A stretch of DNA of 25,903 nt, taken from CAYHSY01 sp964359435. GTDB taxonomy: Bacteria > Patescibacteriota > Minisyncoccia > UBA6257 > JAUSGH01. The translations under genes and the position numbers were made by a program. Below the pieces are notes generated by a model, which had not been told where the DNA came from, made no database searches, and saw only the letters and a program-made list of their open reading frames with translations. Each line of letters starts with the position of its first letter. Positions within the stretch are counted from its first letter, which is position 1. Positions 14,089-21,434 of the stretch are shown here, piece after piece. The stretch covers positions 1 through 25,903 of the forward strand of contig CAYHSY010000003.1 in NCBI GenBank assembly GCA_964359435.1. Reading direction: 5' to 3'.

Positions 14089-14389
14089 TTATAATTTCCA
14101 CTTCAGTGAACGGCTGGCGATGGCCTTTCTTTTTGCGCTGACGGGTTTTGGAATGATATTTGAAAACAATCACCTTATCATGCCTGTCTTGCCTGATGAT
14201 TCTTGCCTCTACTTTGGCGCCGGCAATATAAGGGGCACCAACCTCGGTTTTATCCCCATCCACGGCGAGTAAAACTTTATCAAACGCAATGGGAGCGCCT
14301 GGTTCGCCCTCAAGTTTTTCTATCTTTAATTTTTGGCCGACGGACACGCGATATTGCTTGCCGCCAGTTTCTATAACAGCAAATGACAT
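14081..14389 (-). CDS. rplU: Large ribosomal subunit protein bL21
   Basis: Structural protein of the 50S subunit. 102 residues, the usual size: it starts FAVIETGGKQYRVSVGQKLKIEKLEGE and ends RQKKKGHRQPFTEVEI, both diagnostic. The normal partner rpmA (bL27) is not next to it: downstream lies the terminator shared with recR, upstream an unrelated small membrane protein. No SD. Confidence 0.97.
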   Translation of the reverse strand: MSFAVIETGGKQYRVSVGQKLKIEKLEGEPGAPIAFDKVLLAVDGDKTEVGAPYIAGAKVEARIIRQDRHDKVIVFKYHSKTRQRKKKGHRQPFTEVEIIKI

Positions 14390-14405
14390 ATTGGATTAAG
14401 TTATT

Positions 14406-14426
14406 AGCTTATAGCTTATAGCTTAT
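14406..14426. repeat. Tandem 7-bp repeat upstream of rplU
   Basis: AGCTTAT repeated three times. It lies in the rplU upstream region, where a leader or promoter would be. Confidence 0.75.
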
Positions 14427-14480
14427 AGGAACGAGGTCTAAAAGTCAATAAGACACAGAATAATCGCTAAGAAACGCGAA

Positions 14481-14801
14481 TTAATTGTTAAGAATAATCA
14501 CGATCGCGGAGACAAGAACCATAGTCATAAAACCAACATTGCTTAATGCCAGAGCCCAAGCTAAAAACGGCTCACGATTTTTTAAATAACCGGCCAAAAT
14601 GATGAATAAAAAATTTACGAATAGAGCCACACCCATCGCCGCAAAGGCCCGGCTCGGCTCGCCCAAAATATCAATCCCTTCAAAAATATCAAAATGAATG
14701 ACGATATTATAGTTCACATCCCAAAAAACCGCCAACAATAACGCAAGCGCGACCAACCCCAAAACAGTCGAGATAATAAAACACAACCTCATCGCTTTCA
14801 T
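14481..14801 (-). CDS. Small membrane protein, unknown
   Basis: 106 residues from the ATG at 14801 (the open frame runs 19 codons further, but those look non-coding). It has three hydrophobic segments: about residues 8-26, 52-73 and 82-104. The loop after the first reads IHFDIFEGIDILGEPSRAF. From memory similar NIYFGID-type loops occur in small Patescibacteria membrane proteins; I cannot name the family. No SD. It is divergent from the downstream ATPase gene and does not obviously form an operon with rplU. Confidence 0.7.
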   Translation of the reverse strand: MKAMRLCFIISTVLGLVALALLLAVFWDVNYNIVIHFDIFEGIDILGEPSRAFAAMGVALFVNFLFIILAGYLKNREPFLAWALALSNVGFMTMVLVSAIVIILNN

Positions 14802-14846
14802 ATTATTTACACAATAACAGCTTTTGGAGCTAAAATCAAATTCTCC

Positions 14847-14875
14847 TTGACTTATCACGCCTAAGTTGTTAGACT
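14847..14875 (+). promoter_or_regulatory. Promoter of the AAA-type ATPase gene
   Basis: TTGACT (14847-14852), 17-bp spacer, TAGACT (14870-14875). The predicted leader of about 38 nt carries an SD (GAGG) 7 nt before the ATG. Confidence 0.7.
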
Positions 14876-14919
14876 ATATTTATGTTTTTGGAAGTTCCTT
14901 GACAGTATGAGGTGCGGAG

Positions 14920-15567
14920 ATGATCAATAAAATCGTCCTAACCGGCGGGCCATGCGGCGGCAAGTCAAAGGCCCTGGAATACTTGAGGCGGACATTAAAG
15001 AAACGCGGCTATTTCGTCTTGTGCTTCCCGGAAATCCCCACTATTCTATTCCAGGGCGGAATAGGGCTGGCAATGATTCAGAACAGCAAAGAACGCCTCG
15101 CGTCATTTGAAGACGCGGTTCTCAAGCTCCAAATGGCATTCGAGGAAACCGGCGAGGATATGGCGAAAGATCTTGCCGAGGAAAATGAGGATGCCGTGCT
15201 AATTTTCGACCGGGGCCTCTTGGACCCCAGAGTTTATATGGAAACTGGGCACTTCTGCCAATTGCTGCGCTCCAACCGGCTCACAATGGATAAAATCTAC
15301 AATTGCTACGGCCTGGCCATCCATATGGTATCAGCTGCCCACGGGGCGCCGGAGCATTACGGCCGTGCCGACAATACCGCCCGTTCGGAAGATCTAACCT
15401 TCGCTTTGGAAATAGAAAAGAGAACTCTCGAGGCCTGGAATGGCCATCCCAACCGCGTGATCGTACCCAACATAATCGATGACCGACAAATCACGTTTAA
15501 GGAAAAACTACAGTTGACGGAAAAGGCCGTGATGGACTTTCTGTCCGCGAAGAATAGGACCAGCTGA
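14920..15567 (+). CDS. P-loop ATP-binding protein (AAA_28 / NadR-Ttd14-like)
   Basis: A 215-residue nucleotide-binding protein with Walker A GGPCGGKS (residues 9-16) and a Walker B-like LIFDRGLLD. The GGPxGGKS form and the segment FPEIPTILFQGG resemble the AAA_28 group (NadR kinase-like and Ttd14-like proteins), which are probable small-molecule kinases or NTPases. The substrate is unknown. ATG at 14920 is preceded by GAGG. The gene has its own promoter and an intrinsic terminator that overlaps the stop codon, so it is an independent single-gene unit. Confidence 0.85.
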   Translation: MINKIVLTGGPCGGKSKALEYLRRTLKKRGYFVLCFPEIPTILFQGGIGLAMIQNSKERLASFEDAVLKLQMAFEETGEDMAKDLAEENEDAVLIFDRGLLDPRVYMETGHFCQLLRSNRLTMDKIYNCYGLAIHMVSAAHGAPEHYGRADNTARSEDLTFALEIEKRTLEAWNGHPNRVIVPNIIDDRQITFKEKLQLTEKAVMDFLSAKNRTS

Positions 15568-15593
15568 CCCCTCTATCAACAGGGGTCTTTTTT
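15566..15593 (+). terminator. Intrinsic terminator of the AAA-type ATPase gene
   Basis: GACCCCT/AGGGGTC stem, 8-nt loop, then TTTTTT (15588-15593). It begins within the TGA stop codon. Confidence 0.9.
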
Positions 15594-15598
15594 ATAAC

Positions 15599-15608
15599 TT
15601 GCTATAAT
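15599..15608 (+). promoter_or_regulatory. Extended -10 promoter, leaderless geometry
   Basis: TTGCTATAAT is an extended -10 with the consensus hexamer TATAAT (15603-15608). The ATG at 15616 begins exactly 7 nt after it, at the expected transcription start. No SD is possible. Confidence 0.78.
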
Positions 15609-15615
15609 TAAAAAT

Positions 15616-16764
15616 ATGTATGACTTTATAATTTTCGGCGCCACCGGCCAGCAGGGGCGAATTGTTTCCAAAGATCTTTTATATAACGGTTATTCAGCTT
15701 TGCTTTGCGGCAGAGATGAGAGCAGGTTGGAAAACCTACTTAAAGAATATAAAAAAGCTAAATTTGAATATGTTGATTTGCGTGAAAAAGATACTATTGT
15801 CAAGGTCATGAAAAAATCGGGCGCGACGGTCGCCATAAATTGCGCGGAAGGCGACTATAATCTATCCACGATGGAAGCGGCCCTCGATGCCGGGCTCCAT
15901 TATCTTGATTTAGGGTCCGACGAACCGATGACCATAGACCAATTCAATCTCCACGACAAATTCAAAGAAAAAGGACTCACGGCCATAACCGGATGCGGCA
16001 GTACGCCGGGAGTGGTGAATGTTATGGCTCACCATATTGAAAACCAGTTTGATACGATCGATACACTGGACGTGGGCTTTGCCTGGAATTCCAATATGCC
16101 GGTGTTTATCGTCCCCTTCTCCGTGGAATCAATCACAGAAGAGTTCACCGACCAAGCCAATATGCTCCTAAACGGCGAATTCACCCATCGCCCAGCGAGG
16201 AGCAACGAAAGAGAATTTGATTATCTGGAAATTGGCAAACAACACACGTATTACACCCGCCATCCGGAACCTGTAACCTTTCACCGATACTACAGCCATA
16301 AAGGGCTTAAAAACGCGCGCGTCTATTCCAGCTTCCCGGACCATTCCAGAAACGTTTTGGAAATGTTTATAACCTTGGGTTTAGATTCTGAAAATCCGGT
16401 TAAAATTAATGGAGTGGATGTACAGCCGGTCAAAGTTCTAACACAGGCATTAAAAAGAATACAGATGCCGGAGGGTTATTTGGAAAAAGAAAATCTTTGG
16501 ATGCACATGAAAGGCGCTAAAGCCGGCAAACCGCATGAAGTAAAAATGGACTGTATTGCCCAGACATTAAAGGGCTGGGAAGACGCGACTTGCAACGTGG
16601 ATACCGGCATGCCCTGCTCCATAATGGCGCAATTCGTAAAAAACGGCATCGCCGCCGAACGGGGTGTCTTTGGCCCCGAAGCCATCATCCCACCGGAGCC
16701 GTTTTTTGCCGAACTGGCCAAAAGACAAATGAGGGTCTATTTGAACGGGGAGAAAATCAATTAA
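15616..16764 (+). CDS. Saccharopine dehydrogenase family oxidoreductase
   Basis: A 382-residue NAD(P)-dependent enzyme. The Rossmann fold opens with FGATGQQG (residues 7-14), and CGRDESRLENLL supplies the expected NADP-binding turn. AINCAEGDYNL, GLHYLDLGSD and ITGCGSTPGVVNVMA match the saccharopine dehydrogenase / carboxynorspermidine synthase superfamily. These enzymes act on amino-acid conjugates (lysine or polyamine metabolism); which substrate applies cannot be told from sequence, and no pathway genes are near. Convergent with the next gene, 17 bp apart. Predicted leaderless mRNA. Confidence 0.9.
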   Translation: MYDFIIFGATGQQGRIVSKDLLYNGYSALLCGRDESRLENLLKEYKKAKFEYVDLREKDTIVKVMKKSGATVAINCAEGDYNLSTMEAALDAGLHYLDLGSDEPMTIDQFNLHDKFKEKGLTAITGCGSTPGVVNVMAHHIENQFDTIDTLDVGFAWNSNMPVFIVPFSVESITEEFTDQANMLLNGEFTHRPARSNEREFDYLEIGKQHTYYTRHPEPVTFHRYYSHKGLKNARVYSSFPDHSRNVLEMFITLGLDSENPVKINGVDVQPVKVLTQALKRIQMPEGYLEKENLWMHMKGAKAGKPHEVKMDCIAQTLKGWEDATCNVDTGMPCSIMAQFVKNGIAAERGVFGPEAIIPPEPFFAELAKRQMRVYLNGEKIN

Positions 16765-16781
16765 ATCTCGCTGAAAGATTT

Positions 16782-17717
16782 CTAAACCGTAGAGCGAAAA
16801 TATTCTATCGTCTTTTTAAGTCCCTCCTCCAGGGGGATTTTTGGTTCCCAGCCAAGTTTTTGACGCGCGATCGCGATGTCCGGCTGGCGTTTTTTGGGAT
16901 CATTCTCCGGCAATTCTTGATAAACTATTTTTGACTTTGAACCAACGAGTGAAATGATTTTTTCGGCGATTTCCTTCACGGTTAATTCTTTGGGATTCCC
17001 GAGATTTACGGGGCCGGTCATACTGCCCGCGTTCATGAGGCGCACTAGGCCATCTACCAAATCAGTTACATGGCAGAAAGACCGGGTTTGGCTGCCATCG
17101 CCATAAACCGTGAGGTCCGCGCCTTTCAAGGCCTGGATGATAAAATTAGAAACTACCCGGCCGTCGTTTGGGGACATGTGCGGGCCGTAAGTGTTGAAAA
17201 TCCGAGCCACGCGGATGTCCAGCTTATGTTCGCGATGATAATCAAAGAAAAGAGTTTCGGCGACGCGCTTCCCCTCGTCATAACAAGCGCGAGGACCAAT
17301 GGGATTAACGTTACCCCAATAAGTTTCTTTTTGCGGGTGCTCCAAAGGATCGCCATATACTTCCGAGGTAGAGGCCTGCAGGATCCGGGCTTTGTGCTTC
17401 TTGGCCAACCCGAGCACGTTAATCACGCCGATGGTATTCGCCTTCACAGTACGGATAGGATTTTCGCGGTAATGGACTGGGGAGGCGGGACAAGCCAAGT
17501 TGTAAATTTGATGGATCGGCTCATCGATATGGAGCGGATCAATAATATCGTGTTTTATAAATTTAAAGTTGGAGTGGCTCATCAAATGGGTGATATTTTC
17601 TTCCCGGCCGGTAAAAAGATTGTCGACACAAATCACGCGCTGCCCCTCTTGGAGCAACCGTTCACTCAAATGACTGCCGATAAACCCCGCCCCGCCGGTA
17701 ATAAGAATGGTTTGCAT
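16782..17717 (-). CDS. UDP-glucuronate decarboxylase-type NAD-dependent epimerase
   Basis: An extended short-chain dehydrogenase of 311 residues. It has NAD-binding GGAGFIG (8-14), NLACPASPVHY, STSEVYGDP, a catalytic Tyr146-Lys150 pair (YDEGK) and RIFNTYGPHM. The ACPASPVHY and YDEGKR segments are typical of UDP-glucuronic acid decarboxylase (UDP-xylose synthase, Uxs), which makes UDP-xylose for surface polysaccharides. Other dehydratase-epimerases are possible. No SD; GATTATATTAAAT precedes the ATG. The start overlaps a divergent promoter for the next gene. Confidence 0.92.
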   Translation of the reverse strand: MQTILITGGAGFIGSHLSERLLQEGQRVICVDNLFTGREENITHLMSHSNFKFIKHDIIDPLHIDEPIHQIYNLACPASPVHYRENPIRTVKANTIGVINVLGLAKKHKARILQASTSEVYGDPLEHPQKETYWGNVNPIGPRACYDEGKRVAETLFFDYHREHKLDIRVARIFNTYGPHMSPNDGRVVSNFIIQALKGADLTVYGDGSQTRSFCHVTDLVDGLVRLMNAGSMTGPVNLGNPKELTVKEIAEKIISLVGSKSKIVYQELPENDPKKRQPDIAIARQKLGWEPKIPLEEGLKKTIEYFRSTV

Positions 17718-17740
17718 ATTTAATATAATCTTGCTATAAT
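17712..17740 (+). promoter_or_regulatory. Promoter of the 17789 gene
   Basis: TTGCAT (17712-17717), 17-bp spacer and TATAAT (17735-17740), with an upstream TG giving an extended -10 (TTGCTATAAT). It overlaps the start codon of the divergent Uxs-type gene. The leader is about 40 nt and carries a strong SD. Confidence 0.72.
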
Positions 17741-17788
17741 TTAATCAGTTTGTCCACCATAAAGCACTTTAATTTAGGGGGATCGCTC

Positions 17789-18160
17789 ATGTCTGTAACT
17801 ATCAACGGACCAGAACTCGATCCGGAACTCATATTGGCCCATGAGCCATTCGTCCGAATCAAGGGGGAACTGGTTTCTCTGGGGCTATTCACCGACTATG
17901 ATACGATGGGTCGACTAATGAAACTGTTAAGCCTTAAGTTAGAAAAATGCGAACATTGCTGCGTGGTAAAGTCGGCGAACGGCAGATTCTTCCAAGTTGC
18001 TGATAGGCGGCCGGTGGGAAGCGTATATAAAACCCCGGAAGAATTCGTTCTTGACCGGCAAGGGACGGCCCAAGATAAGCTCAACGCGGTAGAGAAACTC
18101 GTAATCGGTGTCTGCGGACTGGAAAAAGCTGGTGCCAATAATGCTCAGCCAAATTCATAA
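17789..18160 (+). CDS. Unknown small soluble protein
   Basis: Not recognised. 123 residues from ATG 17789, chosen because TTAGGGGG lies 7 nt upstream; the frame is open from 17750 but without a ribosome site. The product is acidic at the N-terminus (NGPELDPELILAHEP) and has a CEHCC cluster around residue 54 that could bind metal or form disulfides. A C-terminal helix and a polar tail follow. It has its own promoter and terminator. Confidence 0.78.
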   Translation: MSVTINGPELDPELILAHEPFVRIKGELVSLGLFTDYDTMGRLMKLLSLKLEKCEHCCVVKSANGRFFQVADRRPVGSVYKTPEEFVLDRQGTAQDKLNAVEKLVIGVCGLEKAGANNAQPNS

Positions 18161-18194
18161 TGCCAGTATCTTACCGCCCCGCGGACAATCCCTC

Positions 18195-18225
18195 GACTCC
18201 CAGATCACTCTTGGGAGTCTTTTTT
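18195..18225 (+). terminator. Intrinsic terminator of the 17789 gene
   Basis: GACTCCCA/TGGGAGTC, an 8-bp stem with a 9-nt loop, followed by TTTTTT (18220-18225), 35 bp after the stop. Confidence 0.92.
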
Positions 18226-18269
18226 ATGCCGTACTTATGCCGTAGTCCAATCTTATTACCCATTACCTA

Positions 18270-18301
18270 AACCAATTACCCGAACCAATTACCCGAACCA
18301 A
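18270..18301. repeat. Tandem 13-bp repeats left of the palindrome element
   Basis: AACCAATTACCCG occurs twice, followed by a partial third copy (AACCAA). It borders the left palindrome (18314) of the PaaX/Cas2-like element. Confidence 0.8.
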
Positions 18302-18313
18302 CGTCTTCGTTTA

Positions 18314-18349
18314 ATCAACTTTAGAAGCCGATCGGCTTCTAAAGTTGAT
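18314..18349. repeat. Perfect 36-bp palindrome, left boundary
   Basis: Each arm is 18 bp (ATCAACTTTAGAAGCCGA and its complement) with no loop; the centre is GCCGATCGGC. It lies 57 bp past the stop codon of the PaaX/Cas2-like gene. It matches the palindrome at 19016-19055 except for one position per arm (G here, C there), which is compensated in the other arm. There is no T run after it, so it is not a standard terminator. Confidence 0.95.
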
Positions 18350-18406
18350 GGTAAGTAATAGCGAGTAATTTGCGCCTATAGGTATTAATAAGTATTAGGT
18401 GTGCGG

Positions 18407-18973
18407 CTACACATCAAAAATTTGCTTGAGATGAAATTCGTTGTCTAAACCATTAGCAATGATTTGGCGCACGTATTTGCGTATATTATAAAACTCCAGT
18501 AAAAATTCTATCTCGTCGCCACATTCGTAGGGTAAAACAAAAACACTTTTTTGTAATTGGTAAAATTGGAGACGACAAAGATGCTCCCTTAATGCTTGGC
18601 GGATGCTTCGCAGATTCTCGGGAATATCGAACACCACAATTCTCCATTTACCATCCCATTTAGCGGGTTTTCTAATTTTCATTTCTTCAATTTTATACGA
18701 TAAAACTTTATGCTTGCCGTCATCATCCAGAACGAGCTCCACTGTTTTATCGGTATGTTCTTTATATTGAATTAGCTTACTTTCGTATAAACCCCTTATG
18801 GCTTTTCGCAACGATTCTCTATTAACCTTCTGCCACTCATCTCCCATTTTATTAATGACGTTAAAATAACCCCGTGGTGTTTGGGAAAACATTAGAGACG
18901 CCCCACCCGCAAGAAGAATTAATAACTTCTTCTGCAGGGCGCCAATTCTAATACGTCTGGGTATATCTTTCAT
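18407..18973 (-). CDS. PaaX-like protein with Cas2-type C-terminal domain
   Basis: A 188-residue protein. Residues 1-95 look like a winged-helix DNA-binding domain (RRIRIGALQKKLLILLAGG ... LRKAIRGLYESKLIQY). Residues about 109-175 fit the Cas2 / PaaX C-terminal ferredoxin fold: WRIVVFDIPEN with the Asp (D116) that binds metal in Cas2, then LCRLQFYQLQKSVFVLPY, the QxSVF signature. Proteins of this type are often labelled Cas2 without any CRISPR; no array or other cas gene is present here. The ATG at 18973 is preferred over a TTG five codons upstream. No SD. The gene is bracketed by two nearly identical perfect palindromes, suggesting either operators recognised by the protein or ends of a small mobile unit. 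Confidence 0.85.
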   Translation of the reverse strand: MKDIPRRIRIGALQKKLLILLAGGASLMFSQTPRGYFNVINKMGDEWQKVNRESLRKAIRGLYESKLIQYKEHTDKTVELVLDDDGKHKVLSYKIEEMKIRKPAKWDGKWRIVVFDIPENLRSIRQALREHLCRLQFYQLQKSVFVLPYECGDEIEFLLEFYNIRKYVRQIIANGLDNEFHLKQIFDV

Positions 18974-19015
18974 GAACTTATAAACCAATCTATAGGTTAT
19001 CTAAAAAATTACTCC

Positions 19016-19055
19016 TAATCAACTTTACAAGCCGATCGGCTTGTAAAGTTGATTA
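19016..19055. repeat. Perfect 40-bp palindrome, right boundary
   Basis: Each arm is 20 bp, loop-free, with the same GCCGATCGGC centre as 18314-18349. It ends 42 bp upstream of the start codon of the PaaX/Cas2-like gene, so it is placed where an operator could control it. One compensated difference (C/G pair instead of G/C) separates its inner 36 bp from the left copy. Confidence 0.95.
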
Positions 19056-19278
19056 TAGCAGGCCAGTATATAATTAAAATAGTGAACGAGAGAGATTAAG
19101 TAGGTTTGAGTGAGTTCTGGAAGTGAGACATATTCGAGGTTGTGCAACTAGATGCATCATAAATCAACCACTCCGCGGCAAGCCGCAGGGTATGACTGAG
19201 GTCTACCTTTCGATGGGCTCAGGGTATTTTAGCTTCTATTTAATAACCCCGCCGCAGAACGGGCAGGATATTGGGGCT
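19056..19278. other. Gene-free stretch with repeat fragments
   Basis: No convincing ORF. A TATAAT at 19069-19074 could promote a plus-strand transcript, but nothing coding follows. The right half is made of pieces that look like dispersed repeats: CCGCGGCAAGCCGC, TTTCGATGGGCTCAGGGTA and AACCCCGCC ... GGGGCT. A small RNA cannot be excluded. Confidence 0.4.
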
Positions 19279-19305
19279 AAAATAAAAGAAGCCCGTAGGG
19301 GCTTC
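19279..19305 (-). terminator. Intrinsic terminator of the HIT gene
   Basis: On the minus strand GAAGCCC/GGGCTTC with a CTAC loop, followed by TTTTATTTT. It overlaps the TGA stop of the HIT gene. Confidence 0.9.
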
Positions 19306-19912
19306 AGGAAAGATGGGGTTTGAGGCGGGTGATGGTTTCAAACCAGAACTGCTGATCCAATACCGGATCCATGTTCCGCCAATTGGCCCGTTCCGGGCGG
19401 CCCACCGCTTCGGCCACGACCGTGCGCAGATACTGGAGCGGCGCCGGCGGATTCCAACATACTCGCAAGATGCCGCTTTCATCGCGCCACAACAGATACG
19501 GCTCGGGATTCCCCTTATAGAGCTCATGGAAATCGGCGAGCGATTGTAGACAGACCACATCGCTTCGCCCGAAGTCCCCTTTGATGCGAGCGGTCATTTC
19601 AACCCGCATCGGCACGAGGTGCAAATGGGCATGCTTCACGGTTTGGCCAACGATGCCGTGTTCAAAAACTACAACGTGGTCGCTGTACTCCGTTCGCAGA
19701 GCTGACTCAACACGCTTCTCAAACTCCATGATCTGCTGACACTCTCCGACTCCGAGAGCACCCAGACACGACACATGGCGCTTAGGGATTATGAGCACGT
19801 AACCGCCGTCGCTGATCTGGCCAAGAGTCGCGATCAAGTAGAAATCGCCGTTCTCAAAAATGATTCGTTCTTCGAACTTAGACCGATCACAGAAAACGCA
19901 ATTGTCGGCCAT
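19304..19912 (-). CDS. HIT-family nucleotide-binding protein
   Basis: A 202-residue histidine-triad protein: the motif HAHLHLVP (H94, H96, H98) is the catalytic site for hydrolysis or transfer of nucleotide phosphoramidates or dinucleotides. CVFC at residues 5-8 is the usual start of HIT proteins and may bind zinc with a later His. After the HIT domain (to about residue 115) there is an extra C-terminal part with FHELYKGNPEPYLLWRDESG, longer than in simple HINT proteins and reminiscent of the DcpS/Aprataxin-like or CwfJ-like extensions; the exact subgroup is unclear. SD CGGAGG lies 5 nt before the ATG. Single-gene unit with its own terminator. Confidence 0.9.
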   Translation of the reverse strand: MADNCVFCDRSKFEERIIFENGDFYLIATLGQISDGGYVLIIPKRHVSCLGALGVGECQQIMEFEKRVESALRTEYSDHVVVFEHGIVGQTVKHAHLHLVPMRVEMTARIKGDFGRSDVVCLQSLADFHELYKGNPEPYLLWRDESGILRVCWNPPAPLQYLRTVVAEAVGRPERANWRNMDPVLDQQFWFETITRLKPHLS

Positions 19913-20032
19913 GGCAACCTCCGAGTAAAGAGAGCCATTGAATGATCTAAGTTAGATATTGGCATATTGAAGATTATTTGTATAGATTGCCTAAAATAAA
20001 AAATCTTGTTAATATAAGTTTATAAATTAATC

Positions 20033-20107
20033 GCTCCTATCGTCTAGCCCGGCCTAGGACGTATCCCTCTCACGGATAAAACTCGGGTTCGAATCCCGAT
20101 GGGAGCA
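20033..20107 (+). tRNA. tRNA-Glu(CUC)
   Basis: Acceptor GCTCCTA/TGGGAGC, anticodon stem TATCC/GGATA with loop CTCTCAC (anticodon CUC), T arm TCGGG-TTCGAAT-CCCGA, discriminator A107. No CCA is encoded. The D arm has a large loop between GTC and GAC. The T loop is canonical (U55), unlike the Lys and Val tRNAs of this window. Confidence 0.93.
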
Positions 20108-20108
20108 C

Positions 20109-20145
20109 AAACTTAAAATCCGGCTTTATGCCGGATTTTAAGTTT
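20109..20145. terminator. Bidirectional terminator between tRNA-Glu and murF
   Basis: A perfect 16-bp stem (AAACTTAAAATCCGGC and complement) with loop TTTAT; arms end in A and T runs. It serves tRNA-Glu on the plus strand and the dcw operon (murF) on the minus strand. Confidence 0.85.
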
Positions 20146-20150
20146 CTATG

Positions 20151-21386
20151 TTAGATCCTTAAATCATCAATCAGCTTATCAAGCCCGATTGCCCTGGAGG
20201 CCTTAACCAAAACCAAATCTCCGGATTTTAGCAAGTCACGGAGCAAGGCCGTCGCTCCCGCGGCATCCTCGACAACAAACACCTTGTCATGAGCGATTTT
20301 GCCGATTTTTTTAGCCGCCTCGGCCAAAATTTTACCCAACGGCCCGACGCCAATCAGTATATCAAAAACGCCGGCGGCGAATTCCCCCATCGTCTCATGC
20401 GCAGCAATGGCATATTTACCCAACTCGCGCATGTCGCCCAAAACGCCAATCTTTCTTTTGGCCTCCAGTTCTTTGACGGCTTCGATGGCCGCCCGCATGG
20501 ACATAGGCGAAGCATTGTATGAATCATCAATTGCGAAGGCCCCCTTTTGAAGCGATACGAGCGACATGCGATGCTTGGCCGGATTATAGTGATTAGACAG
20601 CGATTCCGCGATGCGCACTAAGTTGGAGCCAAAAATCAGCCCCACGCAAGAAGCGGCTGAAGCGGCGTACGCATGGGATTTACCAAAGATGCCGGCGAAC
20701 TTCACCGGCACAAAATTGCCGGCATAATTTAGCTTGAAAGAAATACCGAAGGGGTGTTCTTCTGTCGCCAAATTGGCGAAAGTTGTAATCCTCACATCGG
20801 CGTCAGAAGAAAACCCGAAACTCATCAGATGGGCCCGCGTTCTCTCCAGCGATGACGCAACCATCTCGTCGTCTTTATTAAAAACAGCAAATCCGATGGC
20901 GGAAACGGCTTCAATCAATTTGGCTTTTTCCCGGGCCAAGCTTTCGGGGCTAGAAAAATATTCCACATGAACCGGCGTCTCGCCTAAAGCCGTAAAAATC
21001 GCGATGGAGGGCTTCACGATATCCAAAAGATATTTCATGTCCCCCGGCTTTTGAATGCCATATTCTAAAATTAAGATTTCCGGATATTTGCGCCGCCGCA
21101 TGAGCTGGAACAATGCCTTTAAAATAACGCCGCAATAAAACCAAAAACCGCCGCCCCGATCATAATCGCCAATAATCGTCAAAGGTAGGCCTAATTCATT
21201 ATTTAGATTGCCATGGGAAGCGCGGACACTCCTCAAATTGCGCAATACGGCATAGAGGGCTTCTTTGGTGGATGTTTTACCAACACTGCCGGTGATACCG
21301 ATAACAGATGGCTCGTATTTGGCGATAGTCCATCGCGCCAAAATCGCCAGCAAAATTTCAAGTTTTTTTTGTAAAAATGATTTCAT
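20151..21386 (-). CDS. murF: UDP-N-acetylmuramoyl-tripeptide--D-alanyl-D-alanine ligase MurF
   Basis: This Mur ligase adds D-Ala-D-Ala to the UDP-MurNAc-tripeptide using ATP, the last cytoplasmic step of the peptidoglycan precursor. The 411-residue protein has a P-loop GSVGKTST (33-40), EYGIQKPGDM and NKDD in the central domain, then SYNASPMSMRAAI and VLGDMRELG, typical of MurF. The N-terminal substrate domain is greatly reduced: the P-loop lies near residue 35, not near 110, so the first domain is nearly absent and replaced by a hydrophobic helix. It follows ftsI by 48 bp; murE, normally between them, is absent. No SD. Confidence 0.93.
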   Translation of the reverse strand: MKSFLQKKLEILLAILARWTIAKYEPSVIGITGSVGKTSTKEALYAVLRNLRSVRASHGNLNNELGLPLTIIGDYDRGGGFWFYCGVILKALFQLMRRRKYPEILILEYGIQKPGDMKYLLDIVKPSIAIFTALGETPVHVEYFSSPESLAREKAKLIEAVSAIGFAVFNKDDEMVASSLERTRAHLMSFGFSSDADVRITTFANLATEEHPFGISFKLNYAGNFVPVKFAGIFGKSHAYAASAASCVGLIFGSNLVRIAESLSNHYNPAKHRMSLVSLQKGAFAIDDSYNASPMSMRAAIEAVKELEAKRKIGVLGDMRELGKYAIAAHETMGEFAAGVFDILIGVGPLGKILAEAAKKIGKIAHDKVFVVEDAAGATALLRDLLKSGDLVLVKASRAIGLDKLIDDLRI

Positions 21387-21434
21387 GGATATTACGATAA
21401 GAATGCCACAAAATACCCCGCAATGATATTACAA

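Noticed and set aside
18314..18349. Palindrome as an intrinsic terminator of the PaaX/Cas2-like gene
   Set aside because: No T run follows on either strand and the stem has no loop; the same palindrome also stands upstream of the gene.
18314..19055. CRISPR locus because of the Cas2-like protein
   Set aside because: Only two palindromic repeats, no spacer array, no cas1 or effector genes; the protein carries a PaaX-like winged helix.
19056..19278. Small RNA gene downstream of the right palindrome
   Set aside because: A -10-like TATAAT exists, but I could not draw a known RNA fold; the content looks like repeat fragments.
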